Below the pieces are notes generated by a model that saw only the letters and a program-made list of their open reading frames with translations, was not told where the DNA came from and did not search any database. This document shows positions 24,651 through 33,470 of a stretch of 64,000 nucleotides of DNA, piece by piece (position 1 is the first letter of the stretch; every line of letters starts with the position of its first letter). The DNA lies in assembly GCF_000802305.1 (NCBI RefSeq), contig NZ_JTDK01000001.1:62001-126000 (forward strand), given 5' to 3'. This DNA comes from Microbacterium mangrovi (GTDB lineage Bacteria > Actinomycetota > Actinomycetes > Actinomycetales > Microbacteriaceae). Both the position numbers and the translations under genes were made by a program.

Positions 24651-25630
24651 AGGTCCTCCTCGTCAGCCCGGTCTTCCACGGCTATTGGCATGCCATCGCG
24701 GCCGCCCTCGCTGCGCACGGGCACGTCGTCACGACGCACCGCTACGACGGCGGCGACGCCGGCCGGCGGCTTCGCAATGCCGTCGCGCATCGGGTGCCCG
24801 TGGCCCGTCCCCGAGCCGCGCGCCTCACCACGCAGTCGGCGATCGCGGCGCTGGAGGCCGTGCGCCCCGATGCGGTGCTCGTCGTCAAGGGCGATGTGCT
24901 CGGTTCTGCATGGTGGGATGCCCTGACGAGGTCGCGCGCGCGGACGGCGCTCTGGCTCTACGACGAGCTCGAGCGGATGAACCATGCGCCCGCCGTTCTG
25001 AGGGCGGTCGAGACGGTCTACAGCTACAGTCCGCGTGATGTCGAGGCATTGCGCCGGGCCGGCGTCCCGGCACGGTTCCTGCCCGACGGGTACGACTCGC
25101 TCACCGACTTCCGTGTGCGTCCGAGCGGTGCGATCACCTTTGTCGGTGCACGCTACGCGGCCCGCGAGCAGAGTCTCGCGATGCTCGCGGCGCGGGGCAT
25201 CCCCGTGGCAGCCTACGGGCGCGAGTGGTCCCGCTATCCGTGGGACGTCATCCGAACGGGCCGACTGCGATCCGCGGGCGTGCCGAGTCATCGCGACCTG
25301 TCCCGCGCCGAATACTACGGCGTCATGGCGGGCAGCCTGGCAACGCTGAACGTGCATGGCGACGGGCACGACGGTCTCTCGATGCGTACCTTCGAGGCCT
25401 CGGGCGTGGGCGCGCTGCAGCTCATCGACCGCACGGACGCCGCCGAGTTCTACGAGCCGGGTCGCGAACTGCTCGTGTTCCACAGCGATGCCGAACTCGT
25501 CGACCACATCCAGCGCGCCCGTCGAGACCCCGTCTGGGCGACCGGCATCCGAACCGCAGGACGCAGACGAACGATGGCCCGGCACACCCTCGTGCACCGG
25601 ATGGGGGAGGTGCAGGAGGCATGGCTCTGA
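24647..25630 (+). CDS. Glycosyltransferase, CgeB-like GT-B protein
   Basis: 327 residues. The layout resembles the CgeB/DUF3880 group: LLVSPVFHGYWHAIAAAL at the start and ALWLYDELE in the middle. The second domain reads FVGARYAAREQ, LNVHGDGHDGLSMRTFEASG, then a Gly- and Asp-rich loop and GRELLVFHSDAELVDHI. The RTFEASG segment matches the nucleotide-sugar-binding Glu region of GT1/GT4 enzymes. It is coupled to the previous gene by ATGA. The linkage made is unknown. Confidence 0.78.
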   Translation: MKVLLVSPVFHGYWHAIAAALAAHGHVVTTHRYDGGDAGRRLRNAVAHRVPVARPRAARLTTQSAIAALEAVRPDAVLVVKGDVLGSAWWDALTRSRARTALWLYDELERMNHAPAVLRAVETVYSYSPRDVEALRRAGVPARFLPDGYDSLTDFRVRPSGAITFVGARYAAREQSLAMLAARGIPVAAYGREWSRYPWDVIRTGRLRSAGVPSHRDLSRAEYYGVMAGSLATLNVHGDGHDGLSMRTFEASGVGALQLIDRTDAAEFYEPGRELLVFHSDAELVDHIQRARRDPVWATGIRTAGRRRTMARHTLVHRMGEVQEAWL

Positions 25631-26646
25631 GGCACCCGGAGGACCTCGCCGCCTGGCAGCGGTGGCAGGCCGGCCGCAATCGGCTGCGCAGCGTACGTCA
25701 CGCGCTGCGCCGTCCGGCGCCGCCCGCGCTGTGGCTCCACTTGCGCGGCTACGCGCCGGTCGTCCTGTTCGCCCTCGATGCGTCCACCCCGACCGCGGTG
25801 GCCTCGCTCGCGGCCCCGCTCGCGCACACGGGCGACGCGCACGTCGCCGTCCTGGCACCGCAGGACATGTCGGCGCGGCTGCCCGGGACGTGGGCCGTCG
25901 CGCGCCTCGACCCCCACTCCGCGCCGCCGGTCTGGCTGGGTACCCCGCACACGGTCGTCGCGACCGGACACTTCCTTCCCGCCGGGGCAGCCGCGTACCG
26001 CTGGGCCGGGGCGCTGGGCGCGCGCTTCCTCGTCGTGCAGCACGGGTTGCTGACACCGCAGATGGCTCCGCTTCCGCGCGGGGCCCATCTCCTCGCATTC
26101 TCCGAGCAGGATGCCGACTTCTGGCGGTCCGGCCGCGCTGACGTCACGAGCGAAGTCGTCGGCAGCGAGCTGCTGTGGAGTGCCGCGCAGCGACCCGCGG
26201 CGGACCTGGTCGATGGCGCGCCCGTCTTCCTCGGCCAGCTGCATGGTGCGGAGTTGCCGCGCAGCATCTCCGGCGGCACTGCGTTCACGTTCTGTCGCGG
26301 TCATCACGCCGTGTACCGCCCGCATCCGGCGGAGACCGACAAGCGATCGCGGTGGGCGCACGCGTGCTGGCGTGCCCGCGGCATCCGCTTCGCCGAGCCG
26401 GGGAGCCTCCTGGACGAACCGCGCCCGGTGGTGTCGATCTTCTCGACCGGAGTGCTGGAGGCCGCGGCCGCCGGGATCCCCGCATGGGTCACGTGCGTGC
26501 GCCCGCCCGCCTGGCTGCAGGAGTTCTGGGAGCGCTACGGGCTGCGCCTGTGGGGCGGCGAGCCGACGCCGGCCCCGGCCCTTCCCCGGATCGAACCCGC
26601 GCGGGCGATCGCCGAGCGCGTCCTCTCCGAAGGGGGGCCGAAGTGA
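25621..26646 (+). CDS. Putative glycosyltransferase, possibly the nonulosonic-acid transferase
   Basis: 341 residues; I do not recognise a firm family. It looks like a two-domain GT-B protein. FLVVQHGLLTPQ is in the middle, YRPHPAETD near residue 236 and SIFSTGVLEAAAAGIPAW near 277. An HP motif followed by an S-S/T motif is a feature shared by bacterial sialyltransferases and by CDP-glycerol-type transferases. Its position directly before the CMP-sugar synthetase and NeuB-like genes makes a nonulosonic-acid transferase attractive. It overlaps the previous gene by 10 nt and the next by GTGA. Confidence 0.5.
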   Translation: MALRHPEDLAAWQRWQAGRNRLRSVRHALRRPAPPALWLHLRGYAPVVLFALDASTPTAVASLAAPLAHTGDAHVAVLAPQDMSARLPGTWAVARLDPHSAPPVWLGTPHTVVATGHFLPAGAAAYRWAGALGARFLVVQHGLLTPQMAPLPRGAHLLAFSEQDADFWRSGRADVTSEVVGSELLWSAAQRPAADLVDGAPVFLGQLHGAELPRSISGGTAFTFCRGHHAVYRPHPAETDKRSRWAHACWRARGIRFAEPGSLLDEPRPVVSIFSTGVLEAAAAGIPAWVTCVRPPAWLQEFWERYGLRLWGGEPTPAPALPRIEPARAIAERVLSEGGPK

Positions 26647-27347
26647 GGGTCCTCTGCGTGATCCCGGTCCGGGGAGGGTCGCGAGGAGTCCCGGGCAAGA
26701 ACTCCCGCATCGTCGCCGGCAAGCCTCTCGTGGTCTGGACCATCGAGCAGGCCCTGGGCGTTCCCGGACTCGACGTCCTGGTCTCGACCGACGATCCGGT
26801 TCTGGCCCGGATCGCGCAGGATGCCGGAGCAGACGTGCCGTTCCGTCGGCCTGCGGAACTGGCGCAGGACACCACCCCCACCGAGCCGGTGGTGCAGCAC
26901 GCGATCGACTTCCGCACCGCCGAGGGGCGACGCCCCGATGCGGTGATGCTCCTGCAGGCGACCTCTCCCGTGCGGCTCCCGGGGACGCTCGACCGCGCGC
27001 TGGAGCAGTTCTCCGTGACCGGCGTGGACTCGCTGATCGGCGTCGTGCCGCACACCCCGTTCTTCTGGGCACTCGACGATCCGGCGGTCCCGACCTACGA
27101 CGTCGCCGCGCGCCCGCGGCGCCAGGACCTCGGTCCCGCGGACTACCGCTACTTCGAGAACGGCTCGCTGTATATCACCCGCACGGAGGTGTACGAGCGC
27201 CTCGGCAACCGCATCGGCGGACGAACCGGCTTGTTCGTGCTCGACGAGCGCGAGGCGGTCGACATCGACAGCGTCGTCGACCTGCGCGTCGCCGAGCAGA
27301 TCCTCGCCGAACTGGTCGCCCACCGGAATGGAGAAGGCCCGAAATGA
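26643..27347 (+). CDS. CMP-nonulosonic acid cytidylyltransferase (NeuA-like)
   Basis: 234 residues, GT-A-like cytidylyltransferase. VIPVRGGSRGVPGKNSR at the N-terminus is the CTP-binding signature of acylneuraminate cytidylyltransferases (NeuA, PseF, LegF). MLLQATSPVR and DSLIGVVPHTPFFW are also typical, and EREAVDIDSVVDL near the end matches the metal-binding region. It activates a sialic-like sugar to the CMP form. It cannot be said from sequence whether the sugar is neuraminic, legionaminic or pseudaminic. GTGA overlap with the previous gene and ATGA with the next. Confidence 0.88.
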   Translation: MRVLCVIPVRGGSRGVPGKNSRIVAGKPLVVWTIEQALGVPGLDVLVSTDDPVLARIAQDAGADVPFRRPAELAQDTTPTEPVVQHAIDFRTAEGRRPDAVMLLQATSPVRLPGTLDRALEQFSVTGVDSLIGVVPHTPFFWALDDPAVPTYDVAARPRRQDLGPADYRYFENGSLYITRTEVYERLGNRIGGRTGLFVLDEREAVDIDSVVDLRVAEQILAELVAHRNGEGPK

Positions 27348-29590
27348 TCATCGAACGCGACCTCGCCCCGTTCCTCGTCTTCGCCGAGGACTCGATCATC
27401 TCCGCCCTCGCGAAGATCAGTGCGAACCGGCAGCGGATCGTCTTCTGCGTCGACGCGCACGGCATCCTGCAGGGTTCGCTCAGCGACGGCGACTTCCGCC
27501 GCTGGATCATCGAGAACCCGGCGGCGCCCACGGATGCCACGGCAGGAGAGGTCGCGAACAACCGCGTCCGCACGCTCCCGGCATCCACCGCACCGGCGGC
27601 GATCGCGGAGGCGTTCACGGTGAACGGCATCAGCCACGTGCCGCTCGTGGACGAGCGCGGCCACGTGGTGGCCGTCGCGATCGACCGTGCCGACATCCTG
27701 CGGATCGGACGGCACGAGATCGGCGAGGGGAACCCCGCGTTCGTCATCGCCGAAGTCGGCAACAACCACAACGGCTCGGTCGATCTCGCCAAGCATCTGG
27801 TCGATCTCGCCGTCGATGCGGAGGCGGATGCCGTGAAGTTCCAACTGCGCGACATGGACGCCCTCTACCGTCAGCGCGGCGCGGTGACCGGCGGTGAAGA
27901 CCTCGGTGCGCAGTACACGCTCGATCTGCTGCGCCGCTTCTCGCTGCCGGCCGAGAAGCTGTTCGAGGTCTTCGACCACGCCCGCGCCGCCGGCATCAAC
28001 GTGATGTGCACCCCGTGGGACTCCCCGAGCGTCGACGCGCTCGCCGACTACGGCATCCCAGGCCTGAAGATCGCGTCGGCGGATCTCACCAATCACGAGC
28101 TCATCGCCGACGCGGCGAGCCACGGCCTGCCACTGGTGCTCAGCACAGGAATGTCGCGCGAGAGCGAGATCAAAGAGACGGTCGCACTGCTGCGCGAACG
28201 GGGCGCGTCCTACGGGCTGCTGCACTGCCAGTCGACGTACCCGGCTCCGTACAAGGACCTCAACCTCGCATACCTCGACAGGCTTGCCGAGATCGGCCGG
28301 TCCGTCGTCGGATACTCGGGCCACGAGCGCGGCTGGCACGTGCCGGTCGCCGCGGTGGCCCGCGGTGCGCGCATCATCGAGAAGCACTTCACGATCGACC
28401 GCGAGATGGAGGGCAACGACCACACCGTCTCGCTGCTGCCGGGCGAATTCGCCACGATGGTGGCGCAGATCCGCGACACCGAGGCGGCCCTCGGCACCCG
28501 CGCCGCGAGGGCGGTGTCGACCGGCGAGATGATGAACCGGGTCACTCTGGCGAAGTCGCTCGTGGCAGCCCGTCCGGTCTCCGCGGGGACGGCCCTGACC
28601 GCCGCGGACATCGCGGTCAAGAGCCCCGGTCGCGGGCTGCAGCCGAATGCCCTGCCGCAGCTGCTCGGGCGCACGATGCGGCGGAGCCTCGCTGCCGGCG
28701 ACTTCTTCTTCGACGGCGATCTGCATGACCAGACTCCGGTCGGGCGTCCGTTCGCCTTCGGCCGCCCGTGGGGCCTCCCGGTCCGGTACCACGACCACGC
28801 GGAGCTCGCCGAGCAGTCCAACCCGGACTTCCTCGAATTCCACTTCTCGTACGCGGACCTCGAACTCGACATGGACGACTTCTTCCGGGAGCCGCTTTCC
28901 ATGGGATTCACCACTCACCTTCCGGATCTGTTCGCCGGCGACTTCCTGGTGGATCTCTCGTCCGCGGACCCTGAGGTCTGGGAGCGCTCGATCGCCGAGG
29001 TGCAGCGCACCATCGACACCACCCGTCGTCTGCGGCGCTGGTTCACCGCGCAGCAGGACCCGGTGATGGTCGTCACGATGGGCGGGTTCACCAAGGATCG
29101 CCACCTGCCCTCCGCCGCGCGCAGCGCCAAGTACGCCCGCATCGCCGATGCTCTCGAGCGCCTGGACGCCGACGGGGTGCGGATCGCCGCGCAGACCCTG
29201 CCGCCGTTCCCGTGGCTCATGGGCGGGCAGCAGTTCCACAACCTGTTTCTCGATCCGGGCGACACTGCCGAGTTCGCGCGCGAGACGGGCACGGCCCTGT
29301 GCTTCGATGCGTCGCACACCAAGCTCGCCAGCAACTTCCTCGGCATCCCCTTCTCTGCCGCGACCGAACTGCTGCTGCCGCACACCATCCACCTGCACCT
29401 CGTGGACGCGACCGGCGTCGACGGCGAAGGCGTGCAAGTGGGCGACGGGGACATCGACTGGCCGGACTTCGCGGCGGCCATGGAGCGTCGTGCTCCCGGT
29501 GTCCCGTTCATCCCGGAGATCTGGCAGGGGCACGTCAACGGAGGCGAAGGCTTCTGGACCGCGCTCGAGCGTCTGGAGGCGTGGCTGTGA
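27344..29590 (+). CDS. Nonulosonic acid synthase fusion: CBS pair - NeuB - SAF - TIM barrel
   Basis: 748 residues, about twice the normal NeuB length. Residues 1-125 form a CBS-domain pair (LQGSLSDGDFRRWI, GISHVPLVDERGHVVAV). NeuB follows at about 131-395: FVIAEVGNNHNGSVDLAK, AVKFQLRDMD, CTPWDSPSVD, STGMS, HCQSTYPAP and EKHFTID. A SAF/antifreeze-like domain spans about 396-460. The last 285 residues resemble a xylose-isomerase-like TIM barrel (MVVTMGGFTKDRH, LCFDASHTKLASNF, HLHLVDATG). NeuB condenses phosphoenolpyruvate with a 6-carbon amino sugar. The extra barrel may supply or modify that substrate; this is inference. Confidence 0.85.
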   Translation: MIIERDLAPFLVFAEDSIISALAKISANRQRIVFCVDAHGILQGSLSDGDFRRWIIENPAAPTDATAGEVANNRVRTLPASTAPAAIAEAFTVNGISHVPLVDERGHVVAVAIDRADILRIGRHEIGEGNPAFVIAEVGNNHNGSVDLAKHLVDLAVDAEADAVKFQLRDMDALYRQRGAVTGGEDLGAQYTLDLLRRFSLPAEKLFEVFDHARAAGINVMCTPWDSPSVDALADYGIPGLKIASADLTNHELIADAASHGLPLVLSTGMSRESEIKETVALLRERGASYGLLHCQSTYPAPYKDLNLAYLDRLAEIGRSVVGYSGHERGWHVPVAAVARGARIIEKHFTIDREMEGNDHTVSLLPGEFATMVAQIRDTEAALGTRAARAVSTGEMMNRVTLAKSLVAARPVSAGTALTAADIAVKSPGRGLQPNALPQLLGRTMRRSLAAGDFFFDGDLHDQTPVGRPFAFGRPWGLPVRYHDHAELAEQSNPDFLEFHFSYADLELDMDDFFREPLSMGFTTHLPDLFAGDFLVDLSSADPEVWERSIAEVQRTIDTTRRLRRWFTAQQDPVMVVTMGGFTKDRHLPSAARSAKYARIADALERLDADGVRIAAQTLPPFPWLMGGQQFHNLFLDPGDTAEFARETGTALCFDASHTKLASNFLGIPFSAATELLLPHTIHLHLVDATGVDGEGVQVGDGDIDWPDFAAAMERRAPGVPFIPEIWQGHVNGGEGFWTALERLEAWL

Positions 29591-31662
29591 CGCAGAGCAG
29601 CGGTGTCGCGGCGTCGGTGATCGTCCCGACATATCGCGGCGAGGAGCGCCTGCCGGAACTCCTCGAACGCCTCACCGTCCAGGACTATGACGGCCCGTGG
29701 GAGGTCGTGGTGGCCCTCGACGGCGAGCTCGACGGGTCGCGTGCGGTGGTGGCCGCGTACGAAGACCGGCTCGCGCTCCGCGTGATCGCCTCGCCCGAGA
29801 GCCGTGGCGTCGTCGCAACTCTCAACGACGCGTACGCGGCAGCCGCCGGCGACGTGCTCATCCGCTGTGACGACGACCTCAGCCCGCGAGCGGACATGGT
29901 GCGACGCCACGTCGGCTGGCATGCGGGCGACGCCGTCGCGCTCGGCGTGATCGGGGCGACACGAGACGTCTTCGCAGACACGCCCTATGCGCGTGCGTAC
30001 GGCGTGCCGGCGAATCGTCGCGCCCTGGCGGCGATCGCCGGGCGCGCCCCGGACAAACGGTGGATGCACTGGGCCGCGCACAACTCGATCACCCGCGAGA
30101 CGTGGAACCGCGTCGGCGGATTCGACCCGCGATTCGAGTACGGCGAAGACAGCGAGTTCGGCTTCCGCCTGCATGAGGCGGGAGTGCGGATCGTCATCGA
30201 TCCGGCGCTCGAGATCGAGCATCGGGGCCCGGCGCCGAGCGCCGAGGTGCGGATGCCGCGGGCGTTCGTCTCCGGAGCCAGCCGGCGGGGGTTCGAAGCC
30301 GCCCATCCCGGGACGCGGCACGAGACGGCGATCGCGACCACTGTGCCGGCACGGCTGTGGGAGACCGCCGTCACCCTCGCCGCGGTCGCCCTGCGCAGCC
30401 CGGGCGCGTGGCGGCGCGTCGGGCGCATCGTCGATCGCCTGCCTGCCCGGATGCCGGTGGCGCTGCGCGGGCGGGTCATCGCCCTGGGCGTCGAGGCCGC
30501 CGGCCGTGCCGGGTATCGCGATCCGCACCGGTCACGAGACCACGCCTGGCAGTCGACCCGGTCCCTCACCGCCGGGACCGGCACGGATGCCACCGACGGC
30601 CCCGTGGGCGGGCTCGCCCTCTGGGCGATCCCCGTCGGCGGTCTCGGCGGCGTGGCCCGGCACGTGCTGGATGCCACGCGCGTCGGTGTCCCGGGGTGGC
30701 GGGTCGTCGTGCTGTGTCCCGAGGGTGAGCTCGCGGAGCGGCTGCGCGGGCAGGGCGCCGCCGTCGTCGCCGCGCCGTTCGGTCCGGATGCCGGTTTCCG
30801 CGCGTCGCGGGCAGCGCTGGCCCGCGTGGCCGGCGCTCTCGGTGCAGACATCGTCCACTCCCATCTCGCCTACGCGGACATCGTCAGCGCGGGGACGCGC
30901 CTTCCGACGCGCACCCGGCGAGTCACGACCGAACACGGCATCGCGGGCGAGGACTCGGTCTACCACGACTCGCGTGTGCAGGCGCATGCGATGGCGCTCG
31001 TGCACCGGGTGCGGTTGCGGCGCTTCGACCGGGTGATCGCCGTCTCGCGTGCCACGCGCGACGCGATGATCGCCAAGTGGCACGTCGTGCAGCCCATCGC
31101 GGTCGTGCCCAACGGCGTGGATCCGCCGGAGCGACCCGCCACACGCACCGGGCCAGCCGACGCGCTGCGCATTCTCTCGCTGTCGCGACTGGCACCGGAG
31201 AAGCGCATCGACCTGCTCATCGAGGCCTTCGCGATCGTGCACGGGATTCGACCGGATGCCACCTTGACGATCGCCGGCGACGGGCCGCTGCGCCACCAAC
31301 TGCTCGCGCTCGCCACGCATCTCGGCGTGGCCGCCTCGATCCGCTTCCCCGGCTTCCTCGATCCTCGCGAAGCGATGGACCGCGCCGACGTGCTCGTCCA
31401 GCTCTCCGTGTGGGAGAACTGCTCGTACACCCTGCTGGATGCCCGAGCACACGGGATGCGCATCGTGGCGTCGGACGTCGGCGGCAATCGCGAGATCGTC
31501 GGGAGCAGCTCGCTCGTGCGCACGGCCGACGCGGCATCCGTCGCCGGGAAGATCCTCACCGGCGTCCCGGATCCGGCCGATCCCGTCTCCGGGACCGCCC
31601 GGATGGCCGCCGGCATCGCGCGGGCCTACGAGTTCGACGGGCAGACGAGGACTCCGCGATGA
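29587..31662 (+). CDS. Bifunctional glycosyltransferase, GT2 + GT4 fusion
   Basis: 691 residues. The N-terminal GT-A domain (1 to about 240) has ASVIVPTYRGEERLPELL, VVALDGE, CDDDLSP as DXD site and GGFDPRFEYGEDSEFGFRL. A linker (240-335) leads to a GT-B domain: PVGGLGGVARHVLDATR, VPNGVDPPERP, LSLSRLAPEKRIDLLIEAF, IAGDGPLRHQL and VLVQLSVWENCSYTLLDARA. The last segment has the expected donor-binding position although Glu is replaced by polar residues in part. GTG 29587 is chosen because GGAGG lies 7 nt upstream. It could add two sugars in sequence. Confidence 0.87.
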   Translation: MTQSSGVAASVIVPTYRGEERLPELLERLTVQDYDGPWEVVVALDGELDGSRAVVAAYEDRLALRVIASPESRGVVATLNDAYAAAAGDVLIRCDDDLSPRADMVRRHVGWHAGDAVALGVIGATRDVFADTPYARAYGVPANRRALAAIAGRAPDKRWMHWAAHNSITRETWNRVGGFDPRFEYGEDSEFGFRLHEAGVRIVIDPALEIEHRGPAPSAEVRMPRAFVSGASRRGFEAAHPGTRHETAIATTVPARLWETAVTLAAVALRSPGAWRRVGRIVDRLPARMPVALRGRVIALGVEAAGRAGYRDPHRSRDHAWQSTRSLTAGTGTDATDGPVGGLALWAIPVGGLGGVARHVLDATRVGVPGWRVVVLCPEGELAERLRGQGAAVVAAPFGPDAGFRASRAALARVAGALGADIVHSHLAYADIVSAGTRLPTRTRRVTTEHGIAGEDSVYHDSRVQAHAMALVHRVRLRRFDRVIAVSRATRDAMIAKWHVVQPIAVVPNGVDPPERPATRTGPADALRILSLSRLAPEKRIDLLIEAFAIVHGIRPDATLTIAGDGPLRHQLLALATHLGVAASIRFPGFLDPREAMDRADVLVQLSVWENCSYTLLDARAHGMRIVASDVGGNREIVGSSSLVRTADAASVAGKILTGVPDPADPVSGTARMAAGIARAYEFDGQTRTPR

Positions 31663-33470
31663 CCGGGCTCGGTGAGACCCCGATGCTGCGGGGGTTCACG
31701 ACGCTGCTCCGGCTGGCGGACGTCCCGCCGGCCCGATGGGTCGCCACGACCATCGGACTCTCGCTGGTGCTCGCCCTCATCGACATGGTCGGGCTCGCGG
31801 CGATGGTTCCCCTCACCCGGCTGCTGTCCGACCCGAACACGTCGTCGCCGGCCGTCGGCCTCGTCGCGGACCTGTTCCGGACCCGCGAACCCGGCGTCCT
31901 CATCCCGCTGTTCGCTCTGTGCGTGGCCGTGCTGTTCGTCGTGAGCAGCGTGCTGATGATCGCGTTCCGCTGGTGGCAGCTCGGGCGAACCAACAGGATC
32001 GCGGCGCGTGCGGCCACCGAGCTCCTCCGGCGTTACGCGGGGGAGTCGTATGCCGCGCACCGGGCGCGGAACACGGCCGACATCTACCGCAACGTCACCG
32101 AGATGACCGCCTTCTCCGGGAACGCGCTGCTGAACGCGATCACGGTCGTGTCGGACGCCCTCACGCTCGCCGGCATCGCGGTCGTGCTGTTCGTGACGTC
32201 ACCCCTGGTCACCGTCTTCACGATCGCACTGTTCGCGGCGGCGATGGTCGTCTTCCAGTGGGTGTTCCGTGCGCGTCAGCTTCGTGTCGGGGATGATCTC
32301 GCCGCGGCGAGCCTCGACGCGTGGTCGCACATCACCCCGGTTCTCGAGGGATTCCGCGAAGCGCGCCTGTCCGCGACCGCCGACCGGTTCGTCGACGGAT
32401 ACGGGGGTGCCCGGGATCGATCCGCGGAGGCGAACCGTGCCTTCTCGATCCTCGCCGAGATGCCGAAGTACCTCCTGCAGGTCGTTTTCGTGCTGGCGAT
32501 CGCGGGTATGGCGGCGATCCTCTTCGCGACGGGCTCGGCCGACTCGGCGCTGACTGTCCTCGCCGTCTTCGCGGCCGCCGCACTGCGCGGGCTTCCGATC
32601 ATGACGCGGGTGTCGGCCAACGTGTCATCCGTCCGGTCGGGGACGGTGAGCCTGGGCATCCTCACGAACGCCGTCGCGTCCCTCGGGTCACCGCCCCGCC
32701 GCGAGCCGGCATCGGCGCGTCGCCCGCTCGACTACCGGGGAGACATCGAGTTGCGCGGCGTGGGGTTCCGCTATCCGGACTCGCCGGAGCCGGTGCTGAA
32801 AGGCCTCTGCCTCACCATCGAGGAGCACCGGACGACCGCCATCGTCGGTTCGAGCGGCGCCGGGAAGTCGACGGCGCTGGATCTGGTCCTGGGGCTGCTG
32901 CGACCGACGTCCGGCGACATCCTGTGCGGCGGGATCTCGATCTTCGAGGATCCCGCGGGATGGTACGAACGTCTCGGAGTCGTCCCGCAGGATGTCTTCC
33001 TCCTCAACGACACCCTGCGGGCGAACATCGTGTTCGGCGTCCCGGAGGGTCCCGACGTCGACGCGCGCCTTCGGGAGGTGCTGCGCATGGCGCAGCTCGA
33101 GGGACTGGTCGACCTGCTTCCAGAGGGTCTCGCCACGATCGTCGGGGAGCGGGGCACACGCCTTTCCGGCGGCCAGCGCCAGCGGGTCGGGCTTGCGCGG
33201 GCGATGTTCCGCCGCCCGCGGGTGCTCGTGCTCGACGAGGCGACCTCCGCGCTCGACAACGAGACCGAGCACGAGATCACCCGGACCCTGCGGGAGCTGC
33301 ACGGACGGATGACGGTGATCATCGTCGCGCACCGTCTCTCGACGGTGCGGCATGCCGACAGCCTCGTCTTCCTCGCCGACGGCAGGGTCGACGCGCAGGG
33401 GACCTTCGAACAGGTGCGCGCATCGACGCCGTCGTTCGCCCGGCTCGTCGAACTCGGAGAGCTGCCGTGA
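31659..33470 (+). CDS. ABC transporter, lipid-linked oligosaccharide flippase type (PglK-like)
   Basis: 603 residues: six-helix membrane domain (1 to about 330) plus nucleotide-binding domain. Walker A GSSGAGKST is near 396, signature LSGGQRQR, Walker B VLVLDEATSALD and H-loop IVAHRLSTV. The region around residue 140 (NTADIYRNVTEMTAFSGN) resembles PglK. No Wzx-type flippase is present in the operon, so this half-size exporter, working as a homodimer, is the best candidate for moving lipid-linked repeat units outward. All catalytic residues are intact, unlike the pair at 5716-9566. ATGA and GTGA overlaps on both sides. Confidence 0.87.
   Translation: MTGLGETPMLRGFTTLLRLADVPPARWVATTIGLSLVLALIDMVGLAAMVPLTRLLSDPNTSSPAVGLVADLFRTREPGVLIPLFALCVAVLFVVSSVLMIAFRWWQLGRTNRIAARAATELLRRYAGESYAAHRARNTADIYRNVTEMTAFSGNALLNAITVVSDALTLAGIAVVLFVTSPLVTVFTIALFAAAMVVFQWVFRARQLRVGDDLAAASLDAWSHITPVLEGFREARLSATADRFVDGYGGARDRSAEANRAFSILAEMPKYLLQVVFVLAIAGMAAILFATGSADSALTVLAVFAAAALRGLPIMTRVSANVSSVRSGTVSLGILTNAVASLGSPPRREPASARRPLDYRGDIELRGVGFRYPDSPEPVLKGLCLTIEEHRTTAIVGSSGAGKSTALDLVLGLLRPTSGDILCGGISIFEDPAGWYERLGVVPQDVFLLNDTLRANIVFGVPEGPDVDARLREVLRMAQLEGLVDLLPEGLATIVGERGTRLSGGQRQRVGLARAMFRRPRVLVLDEATSALDNETEHEITRTLRELHGRMTVIIVAHRLSTVRHADSLVFLADGRVDAQGTFEQVRASTPSFARLVELGELP

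Noticed and set aside
27149..29632. An 827-codon minus-strand open frame opposite the NeuB fusion
   Set aside because: Shadow of the plus-strand gene, which has clear CBS, NeuB and SAF motifs; no start signal and no recognisable domain.
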